Of a stretch of 64,000 bases of DNA, positions 39,291 to 52,144 are shown in pieces. The DNA is taken from contig CAUYLG010027024.1 in NCBI GenBank assembly GCA_963573385.1, positions 1-64,000 of the forward strand. The letters run 5' to 3'. The translations under genes were made by a program, and so were the position numbers. Numbering within the stretch: position 1 is the first letter of the stretch; each line of letters starts with the position of its first letter. The notes under the pieces are model-generated. The model had not been told where the DNA came from. It ran no database searches and worked only from the letters and a program-made list of their open reading frames with translations. This stretch comes from Cacajao melanocephalus (lineage: Eukaryota; Chordata; Mammalia; Primates; Pitheciidae).

Positions 39291-40610
39291 AAAATAAGTA
39301 AGGAAAACAATCTTCCCCTTTATGATTTAGTTGCCTCTAAATGCATACATATGCAGATAGTACTTAACACATCCTATCGCAATTTTATTTCTTGTTTATT
39401 AAATGCTGAAATCTATTAGGATTTGAAATCTCTAATTTCCTATAATGGGCATATTGTATGCAATAAAAGCTGCTAGTTTAATAAATGTATGCTTAATTGA
39501 TAAAAGGAGGGGGTTGTAATTAAAATAAACCTTTAATAATAAAAAATAAAATCTTGACAGAGGCACCCAGCAATCTGGTTTGTAACCTGGATAAAACTTC
39601 TGCAGTTATAAACTCTCAGCAACATGATTATCCTCTGAGCCAGAGGTTAACTAGGCCATATTATTTTATATTTCTATAATTTGATAGACAAATTTGGTTC
39701 CTAAGAACATGAACATAAATGAAATAAATGACCTGGATATAATAATTGATAAGCATCCACTAATATCACGTAGGGTTCTATATATTGAATATTTATTTTT
39801 ATGTCAACTGAAATTATCCTGGACACACTTCCTAGTTTTATGGTAGTACTTAAGAAAACAGCTTTCTTTCTTCTCAATTGCTTGTGATATTGACAAACCA
39901 ATTTGTCAGACACAGTGGTTCAGCGGCTGCATAGTTAAAAATAATGTTAAACTTACCCAAACAAACCTTTTATGTTTCTAGAGTCTTACAAATTATATTT
40001 TCTCAACCAGGTAACCAAAACCATTGGATAATTTATGTACTTCTCTTTTGCAGATATCGTACCAAAAAAACTTTGATTCATATCATATAAAGAAGTATGA
40101 TTCACAGAGAATAATAGATATACCAATTTTTTAATTAAGGTGTCTGCACTTATCAGTTTTGGAGGCAGTGACATGGCCTACTCACATATTGTGAGTTGTG
40201 AGGCATGACCATAGGGTTAATTGACTCACAATGATGACAGTCTATTAGATACATCATTAATTGGGATTTATTTGTATACCTGGGTAAGTCATATTACATA
40301 AGATAATTAGTAAGTATGGAAAAAATATTTGTAGATCATACACTGATTCTGGCCTTCAGAAAATACAGTTGACTAAAACAAGATGAGCATACTTTACCTT
40401 ATTTAGCATATTTAAAATATTAATATAAAGATTGATACATTTCATCTCTATTTAAAAATGAATATAGTTGGTTATATGCTTTAAAATGTTATTTCTTAAA
40501 ACCATTTCATTGAAATCAAACAATAGCTAAACATCAAGGATAAACAGGTATATCTGACTTTCTAAATACTTGATTCACCTAATTTTATCTTAGTTCAACT
40601 CTAATCTCAG
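39291..40610. other. Unassigned AT-rich intronic sequence
   Basis: Nothing recognised in about 1.3 kb. Confidence 0.45.
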
Positions 40611-40644
40611 GTGCAGATATGTTAATAATGCATATAGTTTTGGT

Positions 40645-40740
40645 GATGGATGCAGCAAACCACCATGGCACGTGTTTAACTATGTAACAAACCTGCACAT
40701 TCTGTACATGTACACCAGAACTTAAAGTATAATAAAAAAA
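40645..40740 (+). mobile_element. Very short L1 3' end
   Basis: About 95 bases of L1 3'UTR in sense orientation ('gatggatgcagcaaaccacc', 'gtacaccagaacttaaagta') ending in an A-rich tail. Severe 5' truncation. Unlike the copies at 23902 and 55534, its terminal motif CTTAAAGTATAATAAAA is the standard primate form. Confidence 0.9.
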
Positions 40741-40774
40741 ACATAAAAATAAAAATTAGAAACATAAAAGTTGG

Positions 40775-41345
40775 ACACTGCCACAATAATTATATTTCTG
40801 AAATGCAAATTTGATCACATGATTCTCTTACCTATCTACTTCTAATAGCTACCCATAGAATAAACTCTGAATCCCCTAGTGATACATATACTTCCCAATT
40901 TGAATTCATGTAATCCCTTTCTGCTCTTTTTCCTTATGGCCCACATGCTCTAGAAACCTCTAAAGTTGCCCAAAGAACGTTGTGTAATTTCATACCTTGT
41001 CAATGCTGTTCCCTTTGCCTGTTTAGACTGACTCATTTCCTTGCCCAGATCAAGAACCATGGCCTTTCCTTTATGTCTCAGATCAAATGTTACTTCGTCT
41101 GTCAAATATCCACTGAATTCTCAGGGAAGCAAGTTACTCTTTTCTTTATACATAAAACAATTTCTATACATCATTTTTATGGATTTTATTACACTGCATT
41201 GTAATTTTTTGTTTGAGATCTGTTTTCTCCTTTAGAGAATAAACTCTTTTTGCTCAGGGAGCCTGTTTTATTCCTTTCTTTATCTTCTAAGGGCATTGCT
41301 TGGTGCATGGCCTCTAGTAACTGCCTAACAAGGACATAATTCATT
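40775..41345 (+). mobile_element. L2 LINE 3' fragment
   Basis: Good L2 order: 'ttgatcacatgattctctta', 'gcccacatgctctagaaacc', 'tcagatcaaatgttacttcg', 'ctttagagaataaactcttt', 'attgcttggtgcatggcc'. The overlapping open frames here are remnants of pyrimidine-rich L2 text, not genes. Confidence 0.75.
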
Positions 41346-42866
41346 CTGGCACATATAGGAAGGGAAAATGATAGAGACAGAAAACTCCATCATTCAGCTT
41401 TTGCTTTAGATTTAGGCATTTCCAGTGCTTTTTGATAGTGAAGGAAAACCACTCTGAGACACAAACACCTACATTTATTCTTCAGATGCGCTACTGCTTG
41501 CATTAGGACATCACTCGATGTCCCATCTTACTCGCAACTAATGAATAGGTTAATTGCGTTGAATCTTAGGTCAGTTGAATAAGATGTGATTTAACTTAGC
41601 CGTGTGAAAAGTGGTTCCTTTTCATAAATTTAGACAGTGTCTGTTCCTGTTGTGCATGTAATCCATGGTGCAGAATAAAGCCACTGAAGAACTATTATCA
41701 TAAATAGCATTATCAGGAATGAGCTGAACTTAATTTTTTTTCAGCTATCATTCAAAATGGCTTTATAAAAACATTAAAGGTATTTTTTAAGCTTGGTGGA
41801 AACTTGCTTCATTAGCATCTCATGTCATTATTATTAGATATTTCCATATGACTGTTTTTAAGAGGTCCATGAAATTTTAATTTACTTGAAACCCTAAAAT
41901 GCAGAGTTATTTGTTTTGACATGTTTAATCACTTTTCCATTTTAAACTAAAGATAAGAAGTCGCTGGTGAGAGGGAAATAGAAGACAATGTCAGTGTGAA
42001 CACAAAGAAATGAGAGATTTGCAAATGAAACTTCACCTTATTAAACTGTCATTTAGCTGACTGTTTTATTACTTCTTTAGAACATGAAAAGCATATAAAT
42101 TGTTTTTGTTATTGCTTATTTAATGTGAAATTATTAAATCCCTTAAAAAATCAATATAATGTCTCACTATGTGCTACTAATTGAATTACTCATAATAAAA
42201 ACATCAATAGGAATATACACACTTGAATTAAAGTTTAATAATTTTTGTTTCATTTCTGACAAATATGGTACGTTGGAATCTGGATAGAATAAAAAGTATA
42301 TGGAACTTATTCATGCTATTTATTCATTCATTTGTTCATCCATCTAGCCAATTGCATTCAGCACATACATCTGTGCCAGGCACTGGGCTAGGATCTTGAG
42401 AAACAATGAGAAACCAGGGATGTTGGAGTTTAATTCCCAGAAAGTTTACATTAGTGCTAGAGATAAACAAGAAACAAAGAAAATTACAAGACCCTTGCAC
42501 ATTATTAAAATAGATGTTAAAGGAAATGAGCAGAATGGGATCATAGAAATCAGGGTAAGCCTTGACTACAGAAGAGTGTCGTCTTTGAGGAAGTGACTCA
42601 ACCCTCGTGAATGAAAAGAAACGTTAACAACTGTTTTGAAAAAGCACATCTCTGGGCAGGCACTGGCCTTTGCAAAACAGTTGTATTTGTTTCCATTCAG
42701 GCTATCTTCTTTGCTTCTCTTTTCAGTAGCCTCTTCCTCCTGGTCATTTCTTACACAATATTCACATCAAAACTGGGTCTCAGGGAAGAAGATGTGAAAT
42801 TTCTTCCAGAAATATTGACATTTCAACAGGGGTCAAAACCCCCATCATGACCATAGAAAGAAATAG
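41346..42866. other. Unassigned intronic sequence
   Basis: No clear repeat. The 42360-42400 phrase 'gtgccaggcactgggctagg' recurs in many ancient mammalian LINE relics, but the family is not assignable. Confidence 0.4.
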
Positions 42867-43192
42867 TGCTCTAATGTGAGTGTTTCTGGCATGATGTTCA
42901 GTGTATTTTGGGGTGTCATGGAGAGCATTCCTGCTAAGAAATATATGCCAATGGGGCAATAATTGAAGGTCACTCTTGTTGAGTTTCTTGAAAGTATTCT
43001 GTTTTCTTGGGCTACTATCATGCTCTAATGTGAATGTTCCTGGCATCATGTGTTCATGATTACATTTTGGGGACCTGGAGGGTGTCATGGAGAGCCTTCC
43101 TTGGTTACCAAGAAATATATGCCAATGAAGCAGTAATTGAAGGTCACTCCTGTTGAGTTTCTTGAAAATATTCTGTTTCCTTGAGCTACAAT
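42867..43192. repeat. Local tandem duplication (154 and 172 bp)
   Basis: Unit 1 (42867-43020) and unit 2 (43021-43192) both run from TGCTCTAATGTGA to a GAGCTAC/GGGCTAC end. Unit 2 carries about 18 extra bases in two places ('tcatgattac', 'ttggttac'). Shared blocks such as AAGAAATATATGCCAATG are identical. Junction is head-to-tail with no spacer. Confidence 0.93.
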
Positions 43193-44699
43193 CAGGACAT
43201 CAAAAAGCCATGCCTGGAGACAAATGGAGAGTGAAGCCAGGTGGGTTTAGGATATGGGTATTCTGACATTTCTGGATTTTTGTTTTGTTTTGTTTTTGGG
43301 GTTTTTTTTTTCTGGATTTTTAATGAAGCAGAAGTGTGGATATGGTGGTTAAAAAGCACAAGTGTTTTCTTTTCTTGTGATTCTCTACATAAGGCTCATG
43401 GTTACATGATATCAAAGGTGACATATGATTATAACCATACTAGTGTGAAGGTAAAAATAATGATCTCCTCTAGGAAGATGCCATAATTACTCTTGTTTTT
43501 GGTACACAATATGATGAGGACATACACATGATCAGCCCAGTTATTATAGCTTAAGGTTGGGCAAGAACTGTAAAGGTCATCTGGCCCAAATACAAAAGTC
43601 TTCTCTACCATACCCTTGACAATCCTCGACATACCCTTACACTACCCTCCTAAAAAAGCTGTACCTTTTCTCATTGCCTCTCAAAATTCTTTTAAAACTC
43701 AGATAAGATGACATCAGTGAAAGCACATTGAAGGGTTTAGGGCACACTGTGTGCATAGACAGGGTTTATGCAATGCAGCAAAAGCAAGAAAAGTTAGGTG
43801 AGAACTCCTAAGAGATGGGCAGAACCCATTTTAATGTATTTGGCAATTTTGTATTGATTTTTCTCTGGCAAACGAAGTAAAGCCTTTGTGAGGTTTATTT
43901 AAATGTCAGAGATGAGAACACAGCATGTATTTCTGTGTTTATTCAGTACATTTCCCATATATACAGTAGGTGCTGAATTCACACAAATGATACTAGAATC
44001 TTTTTTTGGGTTCATCAATTTGTATAATATGAAAAGTGGCAATTCTACAGAATTTTAACCTATCAATGGACCAAATACATATATGACACTTTTAGTCGAA
44101 TAACAAACCATTGTCTCTCAGTTCGTCACTTCTCCTATATTTTGCTTTGTGATGCTGGTTATGAGGCTCTGAATTTTACATTTCAGGCCTGAGAAATAGG
44201 ACAGACTGTAATTTCTTAGAGACTAGAATACACTAAAATTAATATAGAAAATGGAAGAAGATTTAAAAGTCAGCAAATATTATCTATCAGTGTCTACAAT
44301 TGCTTATCATAAACAAGTAAATTTAAATGTTTTTTTAAGTTCGAGGTAAAAATCTACACTTCTTTTAAAAAATACTCAATTCAGAAAAGATTAAAAGTAC
44401 TTCATAATCTTGTATAACCTATTGGATGATTTCATTGTCAAACATATATTCTCTAATTTAACTGAAAAACAATCATCCTAAATTTCCCCTTCCACTTCTC
44501 ATTTCTTTTATGCCCAATGTCTCATATGAGACGGTCTGTCTCTAATTCCTCTGATCTTGCTTATTCTTTTTTTCAATTAAAACCACTTTATACAGGTTTC
44601 ACCTTTACGACTCCATAGAAACTGCTTTCTCTTATCAATATCATTATGAATGTTATTCCACCTAGTGGATAATTCTAAATTTTTTTGGCATCTTAGGAG
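43193..44699. other. Unassigned intronic sequence with a T-rich micro-insertion
   Basis: At 43282-43310 a TTTTG/poly(T) segment is flanked by identical TCTGGATTTTT copies. The rest is unassigned. Confidence 0.45.
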
Positions 44700-45595
44700 T
44701 CTCAGACATTCTCCTTGAATTAATTTCTTTACCTCCTGACGCTGCACTTTCTTGGAAAAGAAATCCCGGCTCTTCTCTTTCTCCTACACAGCATATCCAG
44801 TCCCTCAGGAAATTGCCTTCAACTTATACTCTGAATCCAACCACTTCTCAACACATCAACTTTTCTTCCACTACCACACAATCAACTATCAACTGGATTT
44901 AGCAACATTCAGTTTCTATACTTGGATTTGAAAATCTACGTTTTAACACAGAGTCAGAATGACCTTTTACAAAGTGAAACAGATGATATCACATCTATAC
45001 TCAAAACTCTTTAGTTGCTTCCAATTTCACAAAGTGAAAGTCAGCATTTTCAAGGTGGACGTCAGTGTGCTCAGCCTTGTATGTGCTGTTCACTGCATTA
45101 CCTTCCTTCTGCTACTCTTCTCTCATCATTCACTTTTGTTCTGGAAACATATAGTTTTTGCTGTGCTTCAAACACTTAAGGCAGGCTCATATCCTTGGGC
45201 CTTAGTGTTGGCTTTTCTCTCTGCCTAGAACGTTTTCCCCCCCAGATATCCACTTAGCTAACTCTCACATCTGTTTGAAATTGGTTTATCACCTTTGTTA
45301 TAAGGTTTATGCTGATGTGTTTTAAACAGTTAAGGGCCCTCCCCACCTACACTCCAAATCTCTCTTGTTCTACTCCTTTCTTTTCCATGGTACTTCTCAT
45401 TTGATCATCTTCTAACATTCCATATAATTTCTATATACTTTATTTACATATTACAATTATAAGCTATGTTTGTCTACTTCTACAACAGTTTAAGCTCTCT
45501 ATAGTTCAGAAATCCTTTTGTTCCTCAATTTATATTAAATGCCCAGAACACAGTAGGTTTAACATAGAGAAAATGTTTAGTAAATATTTGTAACA
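44700..45595 (+). mobile_element. L2 LINE 3' segment, about 0.9 kb
   Basis: The longest L2 in the window. It follows the L2 3' end in order: 'gaccttttacaaagtgaaac', 'actctttagttgcttccaat', 'tgctgttcactgcattacct', 'ctctgcctagaacgttttcc', 'agatatccacttagctaact', 'gcccagaacacagtaggttt', then a 'gtaaatatttgtaa' end. It is diverged, and the 89-codon frame in it is a relic. Confidence 0.82.
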
Positions 45596-45814
45596 TGAGT
45601 GTAGAAACTTATGTAAATTAGTCTCCATGAAAAGTCTCTGCTTCCCTCAAATGATGTCCTACTTTTTTTTTCTGGAGGAGATGGTAGCATACCTATCTTC
45701 ATGCTTTTACTTCTTAAATGCCTTTCCTTCCTCACCAAGCAGAATTTTAAAAGTACTACAGAGCTCCACTCTACTCTGATCCGCACTGATCCCCTTGTTC
45801 TTAATTTATAAAGC

Positions 45815-45975
45815 CAGCATGGACCAATGGAAAAAGCCCAGAAATGAAAATCAGACTTTCTATGCTTTGGTTCACGTCAGTGCATAGCCGTATAATCCTG
45901 GGCTGATATCTTAACATCTGAGCCTCAATTTCCCCATTTTAAATAATAATACAGTGAATATTCTGATCTGTAAGA
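45815..45975 (+). mobile_element. MIR SINE, + strand
   Basis: 'catggaccaatggaaaaagc', 'tataatcctgggctgatatc', 'ctgagcctcaatttccccat' and 'aataataata' follow MIR in order. Confidence 0.72.
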
Positions 45976-46171
45976 TTGCTTTTTGATTCTAATTTTTTAT
46001 GACTGTAAGCATAATTTAAACACAATGTTTACAGTATATATTTGTCTAATAAGATGGCATTCTAAACTGGTTATTTTGCCATCAAATCTACTAATGTTTT
46101 TAAACACATATGATATGCTAATTGTTCATTTATTTAGTTATCTCCTCCACTATACTGTAAACATATTACTT

Positions 46172-46697
46172 GAAGTAGATTGTGAGGGTCTGACCTGCAG
46201 ACCCTGACTCAATGACAGGTGAATACATTCATTCAAACACAGAATACAGTGAAAGAGTGGGCTAGGGGTGTCTGTGGTCTCTCATTTGAAGGAGTTAATG
46301 GCCACTGACCCTGACTCCTTGGGCTGCCTGGCCTTTATTCAGCACACATTAAATGACAAAAGCTTTGAGTCAACACCACTAAAGGGGAATGATTAAAGGC
46401 CAGGCTCCAGGCCTAAAGCAAACACTGTTTGTGGGTGATAACGTAGGTTGTCCTCCCCGCCCCCCCCAAGAAAGTCATCCGGTCTGTGAAAGATTAAAGG
46501 TTAGTTTTAGGACCACATGAGTAAACAAGTTAGATAAACTTCCCACATTCCTTTTTTCTACTCTAATTTATTTAAGGGAACAAGACTGCCTTCAGCCAAG
46601 TATTGTAATTAAAACCCTCAGGCCTTCCAAAAGGATTTGTGTATATTCTTTATAACTGAAATTTTTCCCACCAGCCTGATTGGACCCCCCTCACCAC
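46172..46697 (+). mobile_element. Possible solo LTR, family unknown
   Basis: Starts TGTGAGGGTCTGACC and ends ACCACA, in a GC-richer block unlike its surroundings. A short near-palindrome 'ggtctgacctgcagacc' sits at the start. The size fits an ERVL-type LTR, but I do not recognise the family and no target duplication is clear. Confidence 0.4.
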
Positions 46698-46779
46698 AAG
46701 ATCAGTGCCAATAATATAACAACAACAAAAAGTCTGATACTTATAAGAGCCAATTACCCTCCTAATCATTTCACACATA

Positions 46780-46955
46780 ATTCTTATAGTTAGCCTAAGA
46801 GGTCAGATTCTATTATTAGCTCCATTATACTATTTTACAAAGGAAAAACCTGTGACACAGAGAGATTAAGTATAGTTGATAGGCATGTATGTATATAGTA
46901 GATTTGAACCTAGGCATTCAGGTTCTAGAGTCTATGTAATCAACCACCACAACCT
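46780..46955 (-). mobile_element. MIR SINE, minus strand
   Basis: Reverse MIR core: 'acaaaggaaaaacctgtgac', 'acagagagattaagtatagt', 'agatttgaacctaggcattc', 'gttctagagtctatg'. Confidence 0.75.
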
Positions 46956-48903
46956 CTTGCTTCTAATTTATTGCTCGATGTATTTTAGTTATTTAGGCAA
47001 GCAAAAGGCAGAGAAATCAACCAGTGAATAGTTAGGTGCTTTTCTGATTATAAAAGTTCTTGAATATGACTAGATTACTATGTAGTTTCCAGAAGCAGAT
47101 TTAATCTCCTATGTGCATGAGTCATTATCTATGCTATAAACTGCGTAGGCTGGGTATTGGCTATGTCAGCACTGCTGTAATCATCAAATTCAAAATACAC
47201 ATTTGGGGGCACAAGACATGATGCTTCCTACTATTTTCCACTGGTAAAGTACAAGATAGCACAGTTTTTCCATAACTAGATCAGGGAAAAGGAATTTGGA
47301 TGCAAAAGTACATCCAAACTTAACAATTAACAAGGAAGGCTTTCCAAAGGCAGTTCCATTTCCACTTTCATACATCAACGCCAAAGATAGACCCAGCTGC
47401 TCTTCCCAGCTCTTTGCTGTGGTTGCAAGTGTTCAGGAGCAATGAAAACATATTGGAGTAACACGTTTAAAAAATCTCTGAAAGGAACTATCCCCTTTTG
47501 GATTTGCAAACAAAACAGACTTCCAAATACATGTTAAATAAAAATTATGTTTTATGTGTGCATATATATGTGTATGTGTGTGTATATATATATATATATG
47601 TGTGTGTGTGTATATATATATATTTGGTTTTGGTTTTATCCTTTAGAAAAAGCTTTCCGTAAAATGACTGGCAAAGAAACAAAAGAATTACGTTTACACA
47701 GGTGAAAGTGAAGTAAGGAATGGAAATACTAAACTTAAGTACATTAAAGTAGACTTTTCTCTGAATTGCTCAAACAAGATGTGAATATTTGCATTGCCAT
47801 CTTCAAGTTATTTCTAGGGATTAGCTGACAAAAAGTATACTCTATATTTAGTTCTATTTGGCTGTTTTATTCAATAGCTGGCATGCTAGATATATGTGAC
47901 CTTATTATGATTTTGTCTGCCTATTTCTCACTTCTTTTCTCACTGCCTAAGCTTACAAAAGAGTCATTATACTCATGCTTATCATTTCGCTTATACCAGT
48001 TCCCTCTTACTTAACATTTTCCCTGGCTTTTGAAATGTTTGCCACTTCATTGTTTTTCACCAGCATGAAGTGCTAGAAAGTTACAGGAGTTTAAAAATAA
48101 AGCCAAATTCATTTCAAGTACCAACCCTGCCTCTGTAAAACTTAGAGAATTTGTGTGACCTTTTAAGCTTTGGCCTTCTCTTTACAAAAGAATGATTATA
48201 TATATCTCATAATCAGTTGTGACAATTATGTGAGGTAAAATATATCAAGCACCACCTAGTTGTCACAAAGTGCCCCTTTGTCAATATTAGTTCTGAGCTG
48301 TCTACTTCCTGGTTTTCATTAAAAACATGCCTTGGCTGATATTCTATTTCTTTATAGTCCTTTGGGGCTCTTTTTGGGTTTTGTCTGATCCTTCCATCTC
48401 CCCTCCGTAGTCATTCCAAGTAGTTCCAGTTTAATTTCTGTATTATGCAATCTGATCACTTACCTACTTGGTGTTGTATTGTTTTGGTTTCTTGTACTTT
48501 CACTATTTTGAGCAGATTTCTCATAAGGAATGGTGAGCAAGGGGTTGAGCAAGGAGTAGACAATAAATCGACATTCATAACTCATATGTATATAACAATA
48601 TTTCCTAGTTTTCAAATAGCATTAGTCTAGGTTTTCTCTATTCAGTGAAATTAGTATCTCTCCTGTCTGAGCCTTCCATAAAATTAGTAAGCAGTAGATG
48701 CTGGAAAATAATGTTTATGCTGCTTACAATTCTGCCTTGGACTTAGTTAAGGTCCATGCTGTGAATTTCCTATTATGTACTTGCCTGCTTAGGTTTATTA
48801 CTTTTTTTTTCTATTCCTTTTCTTTGTAATTCTCAACTACACTCAACTGTACATTTGTTTCTTTTCTTTTAACAAAAGTTAGAATATTGTTCTTAAGGGA
48901 TGC
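46956..48903. other. Unassigned intronic sequence with one microsatellite
   Basis: No interspersed repeat recognised apart from the TG/TA tract listed separately. Confidence 0.45.
47555..47623. repeat. Compound (TG)n/(TA)n microsatellite
   Basis: Alternating purine-pyrimidine tract: TG, TA, TG, then TA blocks over about 69 bases. Prone to Z-DNA or cruciform structure and likely polymorphic. Confidence 0.94.
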
Positions 48904-49148
48904 TCCTGTTACTCAGCTCACTGTAACCTCTGCCTCCTGAGTTCAAGGGATTCTCCTGTCTCAGCCTCCTGAGTAGCTGAGATTACAGGCCAACACGCCC
49001 GGCTAATTTTTTATTTTTATTTTTATTTTTAGTAGAGCCGGGTTTATGCCATGTTGGTTAGGCTGGTTTCAACCTCCTGACCTTGTGATCCACCCACCTG
49101 GGCCTCCCAAAGTGCTGGGATTATAGGCATGAGCCACCATGCCCAGAC
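48904..49148 (-). mobile_element. Alu, minus strand, lacking its 3' end and tail
   Basis: Reverse Alu from 'ctcagctcactgtaacctct' (about 48913) to the left-arm start at 49148. The last 50-60 bases of the right arm and the whole A tail are missing. The linker is an expanded TTTTTA repeat (49008-49032). The flanks TAAGGGATG and CAAGGAATG could be a decayed duplication. Confidence 0.92.
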
Positions 49149-49384
49149 AAGGAATGAACCATGGAAGGGCAAAGGTGTTCAGTGCTCACTCGTTTTGCTG
49201 TATCATGCCTTCAGTTGTCTCCCACTTAGAGCTCTAAGGGACATACTTTGTTTTTGTTTTGTTTGCTGAGAAGGTATCATTTATTGAATTAAATAATATA
49301 AGTTCTTTGTATATGTAGTTGATGTACATTTTATTTTAAAAACAAACTGTTTGGATTAGGTCACCACAAAGCAGATTTATATAC

Positions 49385-49766
49385 TGATACAGTTTGTTTG
49401 TGCCCTCACCCAAATCTCATCTTGAATTGTAATCCCTATAATCCCCACGTGTCTAGGAAGAGACCCAGTGGGAGGTAATTGGATCATGGGGGTGGTTTCC
49501 CTCATGCTGTTCTGGTGATGGTGAGTGAGTTCTCACCAGATCTGATGGCTTTATAAGGGGTTCTTCCTCCTTCGCTGCTCTATCCCTTTCTCCTGCTGCC
49601 ATGTGAAAAGTTCCAAGTTTGCTTTCCCCTTTGCCTTCTGCCATGATTATAAGTTTCCTGAGGCCTTCCCAGACATGTGGAACTGTGAGTCAATGAAATC
49701 TCTTTTCTTTATAAATTACCCAGTCTTGGGTATTTCTTCATAGCAGTGTGAAAATGGACTAACACA
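49385..49766 (+). mobile_element. MaLR LTR (THE1/MST type), + strand, solo
   Basis: Complete LTR from TGATACAGTTTG to 'gactaacaca'. It includes 'ttgaattgtaatccctataa', 'tcaccagatctgatggcttt', 'ttctgccatgattataagtt' and the 'aaattacccagtcttgggta' end. A minus-strand open frame in it is an artefact. No internal proviral DNA is attached. Confidence 0.94.
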
Positions 49767-51234
49767 CAATCATCAATTGTAGGAAAACGAGAAATTAAGG
49801 TTCTATATGATCCCAATAGAAATACTCTTTCTTTGATCACAAGAAAATGTAATTTTTTAGAAAGTAAAGTGAATAAATTTACAGAAGTGGAAAACACCAA
49901 ACCATTTTAAGCAGAAACTCTACCTCTTTAAGAAAAAGCTACACTTTCTCATTTTCTGTTCTTGGCATAAATTTTAATTGTTTCCAATGAAACCCAAATT
50001 TTCTGAACTAATTTCTGTGTTATTCTTAACTCATTTCAGTGTTCTTCTATATTTTGATTTAAAAAATCATTTCACAAATGAGATATGCAACTGGATCACT
50101 TTTTTTTAACTTCAAACTTTTCTTTGCCTAAATTAAACGGTATAACACCAACATTTCCTCTACAACCTTCAACTATTATAAAATGTTTTGCAGCCAATCC
50201 AGAACATGGAGTTACTGGTTCATAACACGTAGAAGAAAGAGCTATCTAAATGTCTGTTTTCACAAGTGCTTTCTCTATTGGTGGTATTTTGTAATTGTAG
50301 GGACTGTCCAGGTCATAGCCTGTGGCCCCCATGGACCTCTGGGTCAGGGCCATGGCTTGTTCCCAGATCTAAGCAAAGTGGAGCTGTTTGTCTCTCTCTT
50401 TCATAGGCTGGGTGGCTTGCTGGGGCAAATGGTGGGTGCCTCTTCAGAGCAAGGCATGGCAGACTGAGAAGGTGAGCAGAGGAGAGAGACAGAAGAACAA
50501 GAAAGTGCAGAATGAGACCCTAGAACCACACTTTGCAGACTGATACATGTTAGTTAAGGCTCTTTTCTCCTCTCAATTTTTTCCTCATGCTATAATATAA
50601 ATTTTCATAACAACTGAACATAATATTAGTAATCTGTTGTGTTGACCATTGCAATAATGATCTGTTGCCTCATGTCAAACTCACACAAAGATGCATAATT
50701 TATATTTGCATCTACGAATGATAAAAATGGTAGGAAAAAGTAACAGTGATGCAATGTATTAGAGAGTCAAATATTTAGAAAAATAGAACTTGACGTCTGT
50801 AGAAAACAAATAACAAAATATGCCTTAGAATAGTACATAAAAAGTGTGTACCAGGAGAAGTATCTTTTCATATGCTTTATTCTGACCATACCAAAGAGAA
50901 ATTGACAATGTCTCTTAATTGCTTTGAAGTGCAAAATTTCCACAAAGAAAGCAAAAGTGAAATCAAAAAAAGGAGTCTGCGATCCTTCAAAGTATGTATG
51001 TTGGGAAAGGAAAAGAAGAAACTATAGCAACACAGAGCAAAATGATAAAAGAGGAGAAAAGCTCTAAATGATCCTAAAAGGGACCTCAGGAATTAGCTTG
51101 TCTAAACTTGTTAACTTGTTATTGTGTATGCAGGAAAATGGAAGTCCCCGGAGTGGGGTGGGGTAAGTGTCTAGGTTTCTCCCTTTGGGGCCTTCAGCTT
51201 CCTGAGTGCAAGAGAGGAGCTCCTTCAGGTCAGA
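49767..51234. other. Unassigned intronic sequence
   Basis: A GC-richer patch at 50300-50480 with a 94-codon open frame (50183-50467) has no recognised domain or splice support. The rest is AT-rich. Confidence 0.45.
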
Positions 51235-51470
51235 GTTGTCAACTTGCATGGTATTGACATTTGATGACAAATAAACCTTTGTTCAGTAGGAGGTGCAGGT
51301 GGGTGGGTATTGACCCGTGCTTTGCAGGATATTCATTAGGATTTTTGGCCTCTATTCATTATGTGCCAGTAACATCCTACCCCCAACTTCAGCTGTGACA
51401 ATAAAAAATTGTCAGATATTTCCAAATATCCCCTAGGGGTCAAAATCACTCCAGGCTGAGAACTATTGCT
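51235..51470 (-). mobile_element. MER20 hAT DNA transposon, minus strand
   Basis: About 235 bases with the MER20 layout. It ends in 'ccaggctgagaactattg', the decayed terminal repeat, and contains 'aaattgtcagatatttccaa', 'aacatcctaccccc', 'attgacatttgatgac'. Non-coding. Confidence 0.78.
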
Positions 51471-51585
51471 TTAGAGGATTCTTCCCTCAATATTTCTTCT
51501 TCTTACTTGCCTGTATTGTTTGTCATAGTTTTGTTAAGAAAACAAAAGGAAATTAGAAATGGTAGGAATTGTTATATTTTGTTGC
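51387..51585 (+). repeat. Dispersed duplication, copy 1
   Basis: The end of the MER20 plus 113 bases of flanking unique sequence. Matches 52145-52345 at about 91% over the unique part. Both end at the same point, TATTTTGTTGC. Confidence 0.92.
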
Positions 51586-52144
51586 TTAACAGTTAATATG
51601 CAAATGTTTGAGAAGAGGAATGAAAGAAATCAAACACTGAATACAAGCTTTAGATGAGCTATAATTCTGACTTCTCTAATGTCATATCATCTTACTGATT
51701 TAATCTTTTCTATTCTAAATCATTCAAACATGACAAATGGAGACATTATAGCACTCAATTAAAATTATTGAATTTTAAAGTTTTAACTTCATCAAAGATT
51801 AGAAGATTTTTTAAAGTATGCATGTATGCCTGCACACATCCACTTACTCACGCAATACCTATCAGCCACACAACATTGCTGAGAATGCACTCATGTACAG
51901 GAATAGTGCTCACATTCTTTAGGTTTTTTTTTTTTTCCAATACCGATACCTATTGGCTATTCTATGTAATAAACTTATTGTAGAAATAATTCTTATGGAG
52001 ACTATCAAGGGTTTATTTCCCTCATCAAGCTTTTTTATGAACAAACCATTTGCTATGTATGCCAATGGCACTGATTATCCTGCATGAAATAGGATACAGT
52101 AGCTTTTTGGAGAGAAAAGGTTAGAAATGTACCTACCCCTCTCT

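Noticed and set aside
50183..50467. 94-codon open frame in a GC-richer patch
   Set aside because: No domain, no splice or promoter context that stands out, and not long enough to be significant.
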